A DNA stretch of 64,000 nt from Rhizophlyctis rosea (GCA_027596075.1 JADGJC010000075.1:88848-152847), one strand, 5' to 3'. Shown: positions 1 to 13,769, counted from the first letter of the stretch. The notes: generated from the letters alone by a model not told the origin. A program made the numbers and translations.

Positions 1-3000
1 TCGCCATCAAGCTCGAGAAGATTAATGCACCGCTTCCGCAGTTGTTACACGAAGCCAAAGTATATGAGAGTCTGAAAGGAGGAGGTATGTTGTATGGGTT
101 AGCGTTATCATGCACCAGACGCACGACTGAAGTATTTGTTCTTCATAGTCGGTGTTCCCTCCGTCCGCTGGTACGGAACAGAAGGCGAATACAATTGCAT
201 GGTTATGGACCTGCTGGGGCCGAGTCTCGAGGACCTGTTCAACTTCTGCGGACGGAAGTTCACGCTGAAGACCGTCCTCCTACTGGCCGATCAGCTGGTA
301 TGTGTTACTGCTGGCTGCCATCGTGAGCAACTGTACGACTGACATGCTTTGGGTTCCCAGATCTCTCGCATCGAGTACATCCATTCAAAGAACTATTTAC
401 ATAGAGATATCAAGCTTGAGAATATCATGTTTGGAAGAGGAACACATAAGAATGAGGTGTATTTGATAGACTATGGACTTGCAAAGATGGTCTTTGAACC
501 GTCGAATGGGCGTGCCCGTTACCGGGAGACCTCTGAAGTAGTAGGTAACGGCGGATACGCAAGCATCAACACGCATTTGGGCGTCGGTAAGCATGCACGG
601 TCAACATGTGCTCAAAAACTTCATTTGGTTGATTCAACATTCAATAGAACAATCCCGCCGTGACGATCTGGAAGCTCTGGGATATTTGTTGGTCCACCTT
701 TGTCGGGGGTCGCTGCCATGGGAAGCCTTGATTGCGGGACGGATTGGAACATATGACGCGATTTTGGATAAGAAGGTCCTTAGCCCGCCGGAAGTCCTCT
801 GCAGGTTTGTGCACTCTTGCTCAACAATCTCCAAATGCATTGAAATTGACCCTAAGATTGCAGGGGACTACCTGTACAGTTTCAGATGTATTTTCGACAA
901 CTCAGATCACTACCATTCTCAAAGAAGCCAGACTACTCAACTCTTCGAGGTCTTTTCTGCCAGATGGATGCCGATCCAGCACTGGGTCATTTTGATTGGG
1001 TCCTTTTGAAGGATCCTAAAGATAGCAACGAAGACGAAGATGCAGATATTGAGTACAATGCATCAAGAGGGGAAAAGGGGAGTTCGGCAGATCAGCTGGG
1101 ATGGATCATAGGTGGGGCAGTGCAGGAGAGTGAGGATCCGGTGAACGCATCACTTGCTGTTCCCAAGGCGCCTGGCGACAATGCATCGAATGATCACAGC
1201 ACACAACCGGCAACCACCACCAATAAGCAGATAGTATTCCTTTACCAAACCGGAGTTTACGAGTGTGGGTATTGTCACCAATACTTTGGGAATGTCGAGG
1301 AGGCGGGTGCTGCTGCTGGCGCACCCAGTATCGAATATGAGGACGAGAAGGAGTCGGCATCCTACAAGCTGTTGCAGCATATGATTGGACAACATGTAGC
1401 CCGGATGTGTAAGCCGCGTGAATGGGATAAACCATATGAGTTGGACGTGGAAGAAGGGGATGCGGATATTGCCAATAATGGAGTTGCGACAGTGGATGGC
1501 GTTGAGTATTATGATGGGAAGGATGAAAAGGAGGATTCGCATAAGAAGAGGGAGATGGAGAAGAGTCGAAAGAAGAAAAATGATAGTGAAGATGACGATG
1601 AGGAGGAGGGGGAGGACGAGGAGGAGGAGGAGGAGGGAGATGATGGGCAGGGATCAGAAAAGGATGAGGGTCAGGACTCCCAGGAGGATGACATCATGGA
1701 CAGAAAGCGGTGTAGGTCTGGTGCCTGTATTGCTTGTGACGGTCATGAGCGTCCGGAGCGATACCTGGAAAGTCTCCTGGTGCTGCCCCGCAGCGAGGAT
1801 CTGAGGGATGCTGGAGTTAGGCATAGAGTACATCTGTCGTGTTATTTGCTTAGTCACCCGACTAGAAAGCAGGTAAGGGCTGAAGGGTGTGGTGTTGCAT
1901 GTGATTGGACGGCGGCAGTCAAAACTTATTTTTTGGTCAATTTTCTTGCAAAATTCAACAGAGACAGACAATCCGCATCCATGTCGACAAAACGCGACCG
2001 CGCGGGGAGCTCGCTGAGTTGGATAAGATCCTGCGAACACCATACCTCCAACCCGCATTCTCCACCTTCCTCGAAAAATATTATCCCGATAATGCCGATA
2101 AGATTCTGGATCCCATCCCACATCTACCAAAGCCCGAAACACCCGACGATGCGGACGCCAAAGCATTTTACGCAATCGTCTGCGACGCAGTACGCGCTTT
2201 CGTCACCAATAGGCACCGCAACCGAAATCAGGAAGAAACATACTACTACATCCTCTGGGAGCGCTTTTGGGATCCAATCTACGATTGGATTCCATCATTG
2301 CATACTGATGCCAAGGCGGAGGGTGACGATGGGGCGGAGGGGAAGAGCAAAATGTTGGATATTGATATTGGGGATGAGGGAGGGGTGAGGAGGGGTCGGT
2401 GTGTGGTTTGTTTGGATTTGAGTTGTGATGTGGGAGAGGAGGAGTTAAGGACTATTGCGTCGCATTATGGAAAGATCATCAGGTGCGTAAAAGGAGACTG
2501 TGGCTACTTAATATGCCAACTGACTTGTGTGATATTCAGATCCGACATCTTCGTCACCGGTAACACGTTCCCCCGCTACGCCTTCATTGAGTTTGAGAAT
2601 AAGCGAGAAGCCGAAGCGGTTAGTTCATGTTCTTCGCTCTCGTATCTGACAAATGCGTGTCTGAACCATTTGCGGTCCATGACAGTGCCGTGAGGGGATG
2701 CACGATACCGTTATTGACGGCCGGAACATAACCGTGGAGTTTGCCGATGCCGTGAAGTGGCTTTATGCCTTTTCTTGTAAGTGGTTTCGTCATGAGATGA
2801 GCCGAACCGACCTCTCACACGTGGTGCTTTTATAGATCCAAAGCCGAAGGTTATCAGCAAGGCAATGGGAGGGAGTGGTGAGAAGGATGATGAAAACCCG
2901 GTGGAGCGAGGTGGTGGGAGTGGGGATGGGAGGGAGGATGACGTCAACCATGCAGGGGGTGGTGCCAGTGGGGGTGGGGGTTTATCGCCTAAGAAAAGGG

Positions 3001-3128
3001 CAAGGGAGGATGAAGAGGGGACGGATGAGGACGACGATGGCAAGCGGCGGAAGGTTGATGATGGGGGGTCAGGGGGGAACGAGGAGGATGGGGGTTTGGA
3101 TGATGATGGGGGAGGAGGGGCGGGATAG
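1..3128 (+). CDS. Casein kinase 1 domain fused in frame to an acidic/zinc-finger-like region and a C-terminal RRM (5' partial)
   Basis: The left edge enters a CK1 kinase domain at the VAIK-lysine strand (AIKLE). It continues through [18 protein letters not shown] (catalytic Asp), DYGLAK (the DFG position) and [15 protein letters not shown], all CK1 signatures. Introns start near 93, 298, 587 and 806, and splicing at each restores the CK1 reading. After the kinase the same frame stays open past 1870 with a C2H2-like motif (ECGYCHQYF then QHMIGQH), a long Glu/Asp tract and CRSGACIAC. Further introns (about 1873-1960, 2481-2540, 2620-2680, 2776-2835) lead into an RRM ([28 protein letters not shown]) and a Gly/Asp-rich tail ending at 3128. 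HRDIKLEN and DYG replace the usual HRDIKPDN and DFG. Either one long fusion protein or two adjacent genes whose exons happen to join in phase. The kinase and RRM calls are secure; the fusion is inference. Confidence 0.7.
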
Positions 3129-6100
3129 GGGTCGTTGAATTACGATGGGTGTTGTTTAGATGGGGCGCGACGCATTTATTGATAGTTGTTGTATATAAGA
3201 TTGTGTGTTCGATGACCATAGGTCCATACGCTGTTTCGTTTCCAGGTGTCAGTTAAGGGTTGCCATTTGCTATCGTGATCTCAAAAATGATGTGCAGCGG
3301 AGGCTGAAGGGCTTGGGCATTTCAAGAAGGTGGGGATGATATTCGTTCAGCCAAAAAATGAGCATCACGCAGCGCAGGCAGCAGGCGATGGAGGATGTGC
3401 CGACAATTTGACAGATAAATTCGATGCTCACGCTCATTGTCCGAGATGTGCAACGCATATGAAGATATCCAACGCGTACGGTCGCTCCGTCAGGACTGTG
3501 CAATGTATGGCGTGAATCACACAGAACTACCTAACGCCGTGAAGTCTTGCCACGAAAGACGACAGCGTTCGAACAAATTGAATCCCTCTTTTCACGTGAC
3601 GCACGAACATCACTGTCTATGTCACGTCTGCAATCCACTCACAATCCTCAACAGCCCCTCATCTCCCGACAAGTCCCGTCAGCGACTTCCAAACTGCGCG
3701 ATCCCAGAGTAATTTGGTATAGGAGCTTCCGTCACGTTTGTAATTGTCGATGATATTTTATTGCGTCACGAGCTAAACTACGCTGACAAGTTCGGATGAC
3801 CTATCTCTTCGCAGATCGTTGCGTGGTCGTCGACATGGACCCCTCACCTTCGCAGGTGAGAAGTCCCGATATATATAAAGTAGAAGCTGTTAGCATTTTG
3901 AACCTGGTTGGGATGGCGCCTTCACCATCCCGGAGCGAAATAGACCGTCACTTGACTGGTTGAATGGTATGATGGTGGCGGAGGCCTACAGAAGGGGAAG
4001 AATCGGTGAATATGGTGTTTGTAGTCAATCTGGCTCAAAAAGTTTCGTGTGCAGGCAGCCGCGACACATCATCCAAAAAGGAATGCCTCTCCAACCAGTC
4101 CGACAACCACCCCTCTTATGAGGTTCCACGCCCAATGGGAAGCAGTGATAGCTCTGCAAGCATCCACGTCACTAGCCCAGAGAGGGCGGCCATCGGTCCA
4201 ACGCGAAAAACTCTGTGCAAGCAGTGTTTGCTCGCTTAGGGACCGAACGTGACGCGGAAGCCTTTGCTCCTTTCCCAACTCCACCCACCCTCGAGTCTCG
4301 AGCACCCCCGACCCGGGAAAGTCACTCGAAAGGGAACCCAAATTACGCTGACACTATTTGTTCCTCCCTCCGCCAAAACGAAACTGGGCTGATACTTATC
4401 GGGAAATATGAGTTGTTGAGGAAGGTGGTGCTGAGGGTGAGGTCCGGTGGGAGTTCTTTGCGTGTTGCGTCGTGGGTTGCGGGTAGTGTGTTTCAGCGTG
4501 TATTACAACCGAGTGTGTTTGGCACCTGCACCTGGACCTGCACCCGCCCGGTCGTTGAGGTGGTTGGGTGTCGTGAGAGGGATGAGGGATGATAGATGAG
4601 AGATGAGACTGCGGACAGTGAGGAAGGGTTGCACCCTCGCAGGGTAAACCGTGAACAATGAGCATTGCCATGGAAAGTGCAGAAGTGCCAGCCAGCCCGT
4701 AGACTCTGGACCCGAAGGCTGGCGAAGGTTGGGTTGAGAACTTGGGACGGTCAGAGTCACATGTACCTATGATGTGACACGTCGTGACATTGGGCCATTG
4801 GCGCCCTGAGTGGAGTGTGGGCCGTGGCGTGCAGCGACCACCATCCACCAAGGCCAGATCAAAGGCCGCTTTGATGAGAAGAAATGCTTTTCCAACATTT
4901 GACACGATGAACCTGCATACACCAAATGTGGATATTACAAAAAGGATATAAAGAACACACTAAAAGGCTCTGCAAAGGAATATCATTTTGCACTGTTGAT
5001 GTCGGTGGAATGTCAACATTTCCAATGGCAGGCGAGCAATCACTTCAGAAGTTCCATCATCATCATGCGGTACTATGAACTTGATGACGTGTCATTCGCT
5101 GACCTGATTGCTACTAATGCCCAAGGATATACAGGTTGGGGCAACTGCACAAACTATGCTGGTGTCAGAAGCTGATCAGCGAGCAGAAGACGAAGAGGAT
5201 GGGGACGACAATGACACTGGGCATACGGCGGAGTTCGGCCACGAGGAGGAAGGGGATGACAATGGGACACGGAGAGTGGGGGCAACAAGAATGCCTTCAT
5301 GGACAATGGGCTGTAGTCCTTTCCCTGAAGGAAACCTTACAATCGAAATTGAGTGGAACTACTTGACTTTGCATCCAACGCTCTACCAAATGAGTAGGAA
5401 GTCAAGGTGCGTTGAAAAAAAAACATTATAGTACATCTAATCATTTTCCAAATATTGATTATTCATCTCCCACACGGCACAGTTGCAATGCGTTAGGGGA
5501 CCGAATACCATTTTACCCCCACGCTGCACCTTACACGAGCCCTGCTCCCGCTCGCGCAAAAGTTTGGCGCGAATATGCCTGACCTGGGTCAAGCCCTATA
5601 ACCATGTGCAGAATCACTGGTTGCCTCCTGCCGGCACACTGCACAGCTCATGCATATCGGGCAACTCTATGGTTGGACTGCACAGGCAACCAGGGAGCAG
5701 CGCTCAAGGATTAAGGTCGGAAGTATGGCACTTCGAAGCTCATTGATGCATTTCCTCTGACTGAGACCGCCCTAACGGATGCTCAGAGTTTTGTGAACAC
5801 GGTAGCGGAAACGGTGCTTGAGCCACACCACGACTGTTCGGAGTCACTGCCATGATTTTGAACGCAAGCCGGAGTTTCGCCATATGGGAGGGACTTGTGG
5901 TTTTCACACATTACCCCTCATATGGGTGGATGTTCTCAGATAGAATCATCGCCATTATGCTGCCGATTGCACCATTGGAGACATGGTGACATTTGGGGTT
6001 GAAGCAATTTGCGTTAACGATTTTGGAATTTGAAGAGGTCGAGAAGTTGGAGGACGTTACTTTCAAAATTCTCGAATGTGGTGCAACAGCACAGTATGCT

Positions 6101-7487
6101 ACTTGGCCCTCGTTTTTCGAAGATTGTGGGGATATGTCTTGAATCTTTTTGCGTTTGGGGTTTAGGGATGGGCTTTGGAGTTGGGATGCAAACTAATGGA
6201 AGATAGCATTGGGCTATTTGTGAAGTTGGAAACAAGCGTCAAGGGTTGGAAAAAAGACTGTTTTTGATAAAGGCAACATCAGATAATTTTTTGTACATTT
6301 TTCCTTTTATTTAATTTTTTTGAACCCAGCCCGACACTTGCGTGTCTTGGTGGGAAGGGAAGATCTAAGGTTCAGGGTCAGGAGTCGCTACACCCTGAAC
6401 ACATGCGCCACACCAGACGAGCTTGTAAACAAACCTCAAACCAAAGTTCAAAAATTGCTTTCCTCCAAACAACACTACATCAGTTACATCTGTGGATGGA
6501 AGAACTCGCCAGACGGCAACAGAAAACGAACGACGAGTGGCATAGTATCGACAGCTTAGACAAAAAAGTCAGCCTCAAAGGACTCCTTGGAAACAGAGGG
6601 TGCTGGGCCAGCATCGTCAACTTCCCTCCGCTTCACGAGTGGATGGTGGGCCATCTTCAAGTTCCCACACGCGTTCAAGGGCATGAAAGGAGGCTCTTGC
6701 CAATGCCCACACTGTCCGAAGTGCTGCAAATCACTTTTGGACTTCATCCTGATATGGCATCCTCAAGCTTTGAGCTTATGGCATTTCGTCCGGCGTAACC
6801 CTGCGTCCCAAAAACCGAACCTAAGTAACACTCATTCCCACAACACCACAGCTAAAATGACCGCAGTAGGCAGTAAACACGGAGAACCGGTTCTCTCCAT
6901 TCAACTTGTGAGAGAGCGCCCGAGATGAACGCTACGGTGCGTATTCACAGCTTTCGTAAGCTCGGGCACGAATGACAAGGCAGAATGACCAAACTCGTCT
7001 TACTAACCTCCCCTATTGTTGGTCACAGCTAATTCAACTCATAGACATAACAACCCAATAATATCACGATTCGAGTTCAGTTTTGCCGTTTGGTACGAGT
7101 CTGGGTGCAGACATCTGTTGTTTAGTTGAAATGCCGACAGGTATGACACAGTATGCAATAGAGCTCTTGCAGAACGGGTAATGACCAAAATGCGTTGTTT
7201 CCCGACACAGTCGCAGACAACTCCTATGGAAAATATAAATCTTCGACTTGTGGGCGAAATGTCGCTGTAGCGTGTTTATTTTCACATGATCATGTATGCC
7301 AGCGCAGGTGTGTGGAAAAGCCAGAGGGCGCCGAGTATGATGTCCACAACGAACTCACTGCTAACCAAAGCGGGTAGGAATGTAATGGTGGAAAATAAGC
7401 TGGCATTTGATGTGTATGTCTCCTTCCATGCGCGCAGTCGGTTGGATCCTGAAAAATTAACATTTGCTCTTTCATATGGTCTGCAGT
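3129..7487. other. 4.4 kb without a recognisable gene
   Basis: Only short reading frames occur on both strands, and none shows a family motif or a chain of in-phase exons. A TATA-like tract (gatatatataaag) lies near 3866-3880 with no gene recognised behind it. At about 4396 a short kinase-like string (IGKYELLRKV) appears but is not followed by kinase sequence. The interval could hold further decayed fragments like those starting at 7488, but I cannot identify any. Confidence 0.5.
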
Positions 7488-8221
7488 ACCGGTGATGAGT
7501 TGACCCCTTCGTTGAAGTAAGATTTCACTGAAGGACTACGCACCATGGGTTTTCCGGATGATTCGGGAGTCTTTCCATGTGGATCCTGCGAAGTACTTGG
7601 TGTGTATCATGATTGCTACAGTTGCCTTTTGGTCAGGAATGTTTATTATATTACTTCAGCCGTCTTTGATGGGCAAGTACGTTCTCTCCGAACTTGGAAG
7701 TCCAGGAACAACGGAAATTTCTTCTATTATTCGCTGGACTACCGCTTCATCATCAAAAACATCCACCACTCCGAACCCAAATCCATGCGCAAGATCCGTA
7801 AGCATTACTATCATCACATCTGCTACAACCCGCATACGCTCCTTTCCCGTATCTTTGGCTTGCACCGTGTGAAGCTTCCGGGCAACCGCAAGATCCACTT
7901 CGTCGTCATGGGCAACGTCTTCCCGCCAAATAAGGATGTTCACGAGACATACGATTTGAAAGGATCATTCGTTGGAAGATAATGCCAGGAGAGGAAGCCA
8001 AGACGAACCCGAGGGCTGTGCTGAAGGATTTGAATTGGTTGAAGGCGGAGAAGCACATTCCCTTGGGCCCGAAAAAGATGCATCTCATGATTGAGCAGAT
8101 GGAGAGGGATGTGGAGGTAGGTTCTTATGCTTGACTTCAACCATTGCGTCAAGATTGTTGACGGTTTCCTTGTGTACAGTTCCCAAAATCCCAAATGATC
8201 ATGGACTACTCCCTCCTTATC

Positions 8222-8222
<1 letters not shown>
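7488..8222 (+). pseudogene. MSS4: Phosphatidylinositol-4-phosphate 5-kinase remnant, 5' part
   Basis: PIP 5-kinase makes PI(4,5)P2 at the plasma membrane. Homology begins near 7488 (GDELTPSLK, then DYAPWVFR) and continues through VDPAKYL, an intron (about 7599-7657), GKYVLSELGSPG, FFYYSLDYRFIIK, GLHRVKLPGNRKIHFVV and YDLKGS, to IMDYSLLIG, all core PIPK motifs. The reading is broken by a stop near 7517 and by apparent one-base losses after LSELGSPG (about 7712) and after GSFVGR (about 7980). At IMDYSLLIG (about 8222) the PIPK sequence stops and becomes DEAH helicase; PIPK resumes near 9345. Repeated frame breaks favour a pseudogene, though base-calling indels cannot be excluded. Confidence 0.8.
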
Positions 8223-9290
<1,068 letters not shown>

Positions 9291-9344
9291 TGAGGGACAT
9301 TTATTTGAATGCTTGGAGCTCCTCATTTTCCATCTCACCCTTCC

Positions 9345-10109
9345 GCTGCACGATTTAGTATACGGAGACAAGACAACATCCGTGACCAAATGCTGGCGGT
9401 CTTTGATTCCAAACAGCTTGCCAAAGCTACCGCCGAGATTGAAGCGGGGACGTCGTCGGAACAACCGCTTCCGCAGCGAAATGGCAAGCGACCACCGAGT
9501 AAGGCGCAGGCCATGAAGCGGGCGTTGACGCGAACGGAGACTATCCAGTTGGCGCCGAGTAACTCGAGGTTGCCGGATGATTCTCCTGCTGAGTAAGTAT
9601 TGGTTTTTGAAACGTTGGGGTTGTTGTGGATGTGTTTGATTGACGTCTCTTGCCCTTCAGACGGAAATACTGCGTATTCTATCAAGATGCAGAGCGGGTT
9701 CCAGTCCACGGACGATGCGAACTTGCCTAGCAAAGAGGTGTATTATTTTGGTATAATTGATATCTTCACGCGATATGATTTTACGAAGAGGGTGGAGCAT
9801 GCGTTTAAGAGTATTGGGTATGATAAGGTATGTTTGGGTTTGGATGTGGATGGAAGTGAATTCATCTCCAACGCGATTGGTATATGACTTTTGGTTGACC
9901 AAGATCTTGGCAGTGCACCCGATGCTTTACGGCAATCGGTTCGTGAAGTTTATGCGGGGGGCTATTACGGGGGGTTGGGCGTTGATGCTTGGGGATGGGG
10001 CGCCGTTGAGTCCACTAGTAGTCCGGCGTCGCCGGTTACACCAACACCTGTAGTAGGTTCATTGGCAGATTCGGGGGAGCCGCTATACGTGATTGGCCGT
10101 TCAACCTGA
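9345..10109 (+). pseudogene. MSS4: Phosphatidylinositol-4-phosphate 5-kinase remnant, 3' part
   Basis: PIPK sequence resumes with RRQDNIRDQML (family pattern NRDNIRD) directly behind a splice-acceptor-like site of the interrupting PRP2 piece. A Ser/Thr-rich insert follows, then an intron (about 9594-9659), RKYCVFYQD and a frame change near 9685 to GFQSTDDANLPSKEVYYFGI. The last exon carries AVHPMLYGNRFVKFM, the conserved PIPK C-terminus. The order and strand fit one PIP 5-kinase gene interrupted between IMDYSLLIG and NIRD. A Ser/Pro/Thr-rich tail can be read in another frame to 10109. The catalytic core is split and the frame is broken at least twice, so no functional kinase is expected. Confidence 0.75.
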
Positions 10110-10218
10110 CGCCAAGGTGAACTCTCCTTCCTCGCCCCTCAACCCCGATGATGTAAAGATTGATATTCACCCTTTCAAGGATCGCACATTCTCAGCAAAC
10201 GACGCATCAGTGCCGTCC

Positions 10219-10880
10219 GTGACTCTTTTGCACGGTTTCAATCTATTCTGCTCGAAACCTGACCAAAATGGATCTAAAACTTGGAGATTTCGGGCTGGCG
10301 CGAGCGTTTGGAATAAAAGGTAAGCTCGCCGTCACATCAATAGCATTGTCCAAACCCACAACCAAACCCACAACCAAACTCGCACCGCATGATCCTCATC
10401 AGCGTGAACCTACTCCCACGAAATCGTGACGCAATGGTACGGCGCACCGGACGTCCTCATGAGCTCACGGCAGTATTGGACATCGGTCGATCTATGGTCA
10501 GTGGGTGCATCATGGCGGGTATGACGTCGGGACGCCCGTTGTTCCCCGGAAGTGCTATTGAAGATCAGTTGATGAGAACATTCAAGTATTGGGGACACCG
10601 GATGAGAAGGTTTAGTGTGTGGTTGTGGGTTTTGTAAACGCGACAGTTCTCTCACCTTGCTTCCGGTAAGTTGACGTGCTTTTTCGATACAGGGCTTTAG
10701 CTGTGGGTGGCATGGACATTTTGACTGACATGCTTTGTGAATCCAGATGGCTTTGGCGGAAACACACATCCCCAACTCGCAATCCGACGTCAACTACTTT
10801 GGCGATTGAAAAGCCGGTATTTGCCAACGGCGAACGTGACGAGTTTTGGGACATGATTGCCAAAGCCCAGCCTTAATATA
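10219..10880 (+). pseudogene. PHO85: PHO85-type cyclin-dependent kinase remnant
   Basis: The fragment begins in the kinase catalytic loop (degenerate KPDQN, usual KPQN). It then reads LKLGDFGLARAFGIK, an intron (about 10320-10407), [26 protein letters not shown] and, after an apparent one-base loss near 10503, GCIMAGM, SGRPLFPGS and EDQLMRTFKYWG. A further exon near 10749 gives MALAETHIPNSQSDV followed by a stop. DFG and the APE-equivalent APD are present, but YRAPD has become YGAPD and the whole N-lobe with the PSTAIRE-like helix is missing. The order of motifs matches PHO85/CDK5 kinases. It follows the PIPK remnant directly on the same strand. Confidence 0.8.
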
Positions 10881-11872
10881 GAAAATGTCTCGTGCGCGAA
10901 GACGTTTGGCACAGTCACCAATGGGATGCTGTCACGCCTAATAGCAGCCTTGAATCCGTCGCCTCCCGCCTTCACTGGACATTGCGAAGACATTCAGGGG
11001 AGGGCATGATGGCGATGAAACAACGACCGTCGAGCTACGGAGAGAGCCTGGTTTTGGACCATGACAAGCCGTCCTTTTCGGAGCCCTAAGAGCCGCAAGA
11101 GCAGTTGGGATGGGAGCAGTTCCAATGATTCGTTATCGCCACGTGAAGCATTGTTCGGTCGTGATGAGCATGTTTTCAAAGGGATAGGAATAAGAGGTAT
11201 AGCGGACGTCCGGCGAAATTCATATGGAAACAGAGAATATCACGAGCACGCGTTGGGTGGGAATGTTGCTGGGAATGCTGTTGGGAGTTCTTCTAAAAAA
11301 AGGAGGTGAGTTTTGGCGACTGAGCGGCAGTTGGGAGGGAAGGGCTGAGGTTGGGGAGTGAACGTCAACGAAAGGTTCACGAGCGAAGCTCACAGAAGTG
11401 CGCGCAGCCCACATTCTCTCCAGTGAAAATGCAACACAGTGAGCTGAGCGAACAGCTCGTCAGCGAACCTGACGTACGTGCGCGACCGTGAATGGACCAT
11501 GACTAATGGTTGAAGATCATCAATTAATAAGTGGACGGGCATGTTGGGCAATGATTGCAAAGGCTATCGCGTGACAGAAGTTCTGATTGGAATTTCGCAT
11601 TTTCCGAAATCCAGATCAATATCATATCGCAGCACCAGTACCAAAATCAGAACCACGAACCTTCATAATCATACATGTGAAACGGGGATATGAAATGTAT
11701 TCATATGGTCAACTCCTTTCGCTAGCGAATGAGGATTTTCAGCCATCTGAGGACAAGGCCTCGCAAGTTACACACGACACCCGGCCAATCGAAGACGACA
11801 CCCTCTTCTCCATCGATGATAGTCCAGCACCCACAAACGACATCGCTCCACCCAACGACGACATCCCAACCT
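10881..11872 (+). other. Coding-like but unassigned stretch between kinase and methyltransferase remnants
   Basis: Open plus-strand stretches at 10892-11089, 11061-11309 and 11587-11874 are rich in Ser, Arg, Asp and Pro (for example SRKSSWDGSSSNDSLSPRE). They end at donor-like sites (about 11307) but do not join into one frame, and I recognise no domain. Given the flanking remnants they may be decayed exons of other genes. Nothing else is visible here. Confidence 0.3.
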
Positions 11873-12510
11873 AAACCGAACCCTCCAAACGCACCGTCTC
11901 CCCCACAAAAAGACGCGCAAAACCGACCAAAAAATACTTCTTCTCAACCGCCCAAACCAAACTCGACCGTCACCTCTCTCCTGCAGCACAACACAAAAAC
12001 TTCGTCTCCTTCCGCGAACTCTCCTCCTGCGACGACCTCTCCCACGGCATCCTTCTCGACTCGCTCTCCTTGAGGTTCCAAACTCACAAAACGAAGAAGA
12101 GGTATTACGAGTTGGAGGAGGAGTTTGCAGATGGAAATGAGAAGAGGAAGATGTTGGCGGAGTTTGTTGTGGACATCATTAGGGAGTTTGTGTCGGTTAA
12201 AAAGAGTATTGAGGAGGCGGCGGGGAGGTTTGTGGATTGTTTGAGGTATCCGAAGAGGAGGATTGGGAAGTGAGTGTTTTTTCCGTCTTCATGGTTGTTT
12301 TTGTTTTTGGGCGGCTTGATTTAGAGGATCTTCGTTTTGGTGGGATTGCATGTAAGCAGAAATTGATCAAACCTTGCAGGGAGGCGCTGAACCTTCAAAG
12401 TTCTGCGACACATCAAAGCCGGTGAGGAGTTCACTGCGAGCTTCGGGACGGAATACTTTGAGCTTTCGAATGCGGCGTGTATGCGTGAGACTTCTGAGAG
12501 GTGAGTTTGA
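11873..12510 (+). pseudogene. SET9: SUV420/SET9-type histone H4K20 methyltransferase remnant
   Basis: SUV420 enzymes methylate histone H4 lysine 20. From about 11880 a plus-strand frame reads LDRHLSPAAQHKNFVSF, ELSSCDDLSHGILLDSL and FQTHKTKKRYYELEEEF, which fits the N-terminal helical region of this family, up to a donor near 12271. After an intron a second exon reads FKVLRHIKAGEEFTASFG then TEYFELSNAAC, the C-terminal SET motif (AGEEhT.SFG) and post-SET start, to a donor near 12501. The middle of the SET domain (the NHDC substrate/AdoMet region) is absent. The two exons could splice together, but the result would lack the catalytic centre. Confidence 0.7.
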
Positions 12511-12957
12511 AAATCCTGAGAAGAGGGCGCGAGTGGGATCTCGTATTGGGAGCCAAATTTCACTTCATTCACGCCGATTCGATATACGCAAAACACCAGA
12601 ACCGAACGCCGATCCATCAAATTCCAAGCCCCTCCCCACCCTAATCGGCGCCATCGACATCTCCTCAACCGACCAACTTGAACTCCTCCTCCCACGTTTC
12701 GCGACACTCCGCAACAAAGGCGGTAAAAATTATTTTCCAAAACCCCTTCCCCAAACATCGATTTCCAAAACGGCTGCGCTGAACAGGCGACAGCACCTCC
12801 GAATAGACCGGCTTGTGCGGATTGTAGGGATGTGTCTGGGGAGGGGGTGAGGCGAGGCGCGTTGTGGTTAGAGAGGTGTGCACGGGGAGGGTGAGGGGGG
12901 GACGGAGGAGGTGCGGGAGATGGGTTAGGCATCTGAGGATGGATAGGTTTTGTGGCC
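12511..12957 (+). other. Unassigned segment between the SET9 and carbamoyl-phosphate synthase remnants
   Basis: A plus-strand open stretch (12590-12850) includes PLPTLIGAIDISSTDQLELL and a basic tail. I recognise no domain and see no clear splice link to either neighbour. It may contain the breakpoint between the two captured or duplicated fragments. Confidence 0.3.
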
Positions 12958-13680
12958 GGGGAGAGTCAAAACCGTTGACGACGCCATCGCCGCCGCAAAG
13001 CAAATCGGTTACCCCATCATTGTCCGTTCCGCCTTCGCCCTCGGAGGTCTCGGCTGCGGTTTCGCCAACGACGACAACGAATCCCGCCAACTCGGCACCG
13101 CCTCGCTCTCGCTCTCCCCGCAAAACCTCGTCGAACGCTCCATGAAGGGATGAAAGGAAGTCGAGTACGAAGACGTCCGTGACGCCGAGAACAACTGTAT
13201 TACCGTCTGTAACACGGAAAACTTCGACCCCCTCGGAACTCACATTCGCGACTCGATCGCCGTCTCAGACTTTGAGCGATGAGGACTACCACTTGCTCCG
13301 TATCGCCGCTATCAAGATCATCCGTCACTTGGGTGTTGTTGGTGAATGTAACGTCCAGTACGCATTTGCGCCGAACAGCACTGAATACGCCGTCATTGAA
13401 GTAAATGCTCGTTTGTCTCGGTCCAGGTTTGTACCTTGAGGTGTCTTTTGTGTTACCATCTGCCTTCCTGAACTCACCATGTTAGCGCAGTGCTCTCGCT
13501 TTTCAGGCTACTGCTCACCCTCTTGCCTACGTTGCTGCCGAAATGGCCCTCGGTGCCACGCTTCCTGATCTCCGTGACCCCGTCACTCGTAACACCACTG
13601 CCAACTTCGAACCTTCTCTCGACTGCACCGTCACCAAGATCCCCCGTTGGGACTTGTCCAAGTTCCGAAACGTACAAGCA
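12958..13680 (+). pseudogene. Carbamoyl-phosphate synthase large-chain remnant
   Basis: The enzyme makes carbamoyl phosphate for arginine or pyrimidine synthesis. The fragment covers part of an ATP-grasp domain: [71 protein letters not shown], then [24 protein letters not shown] and EVNARLSRS. An intron (about 13425-13488) leads to [20 protein letters not shown] and [10 protein letters not shown]. The Trp of KGWKEVEYE is a TGA stop (13151-13153), and a frameshift lies near 13265, where a short loop before SQTLSDED has been lost. It is a fragment of a protein usually above 1,100 residues. CPA2 and URA2/CAD origin cannot be separated from this piece. Confidence 0.88.
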
Positions 13681-13769
13681 CAAGCACCACCACCATCATC
13701 GCATTATCATTAACCAACAAGCAAACAACAACATGTTGGTGCTCCTCGATTACGAAGACGCGGACAATG

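Noticed and set aside
4390..4450. Kinase-start-like string IGKYELLRKV
   Set aside because: No glycine loop, ATP lysine or later kinase motif follows in any frame; probably chance.
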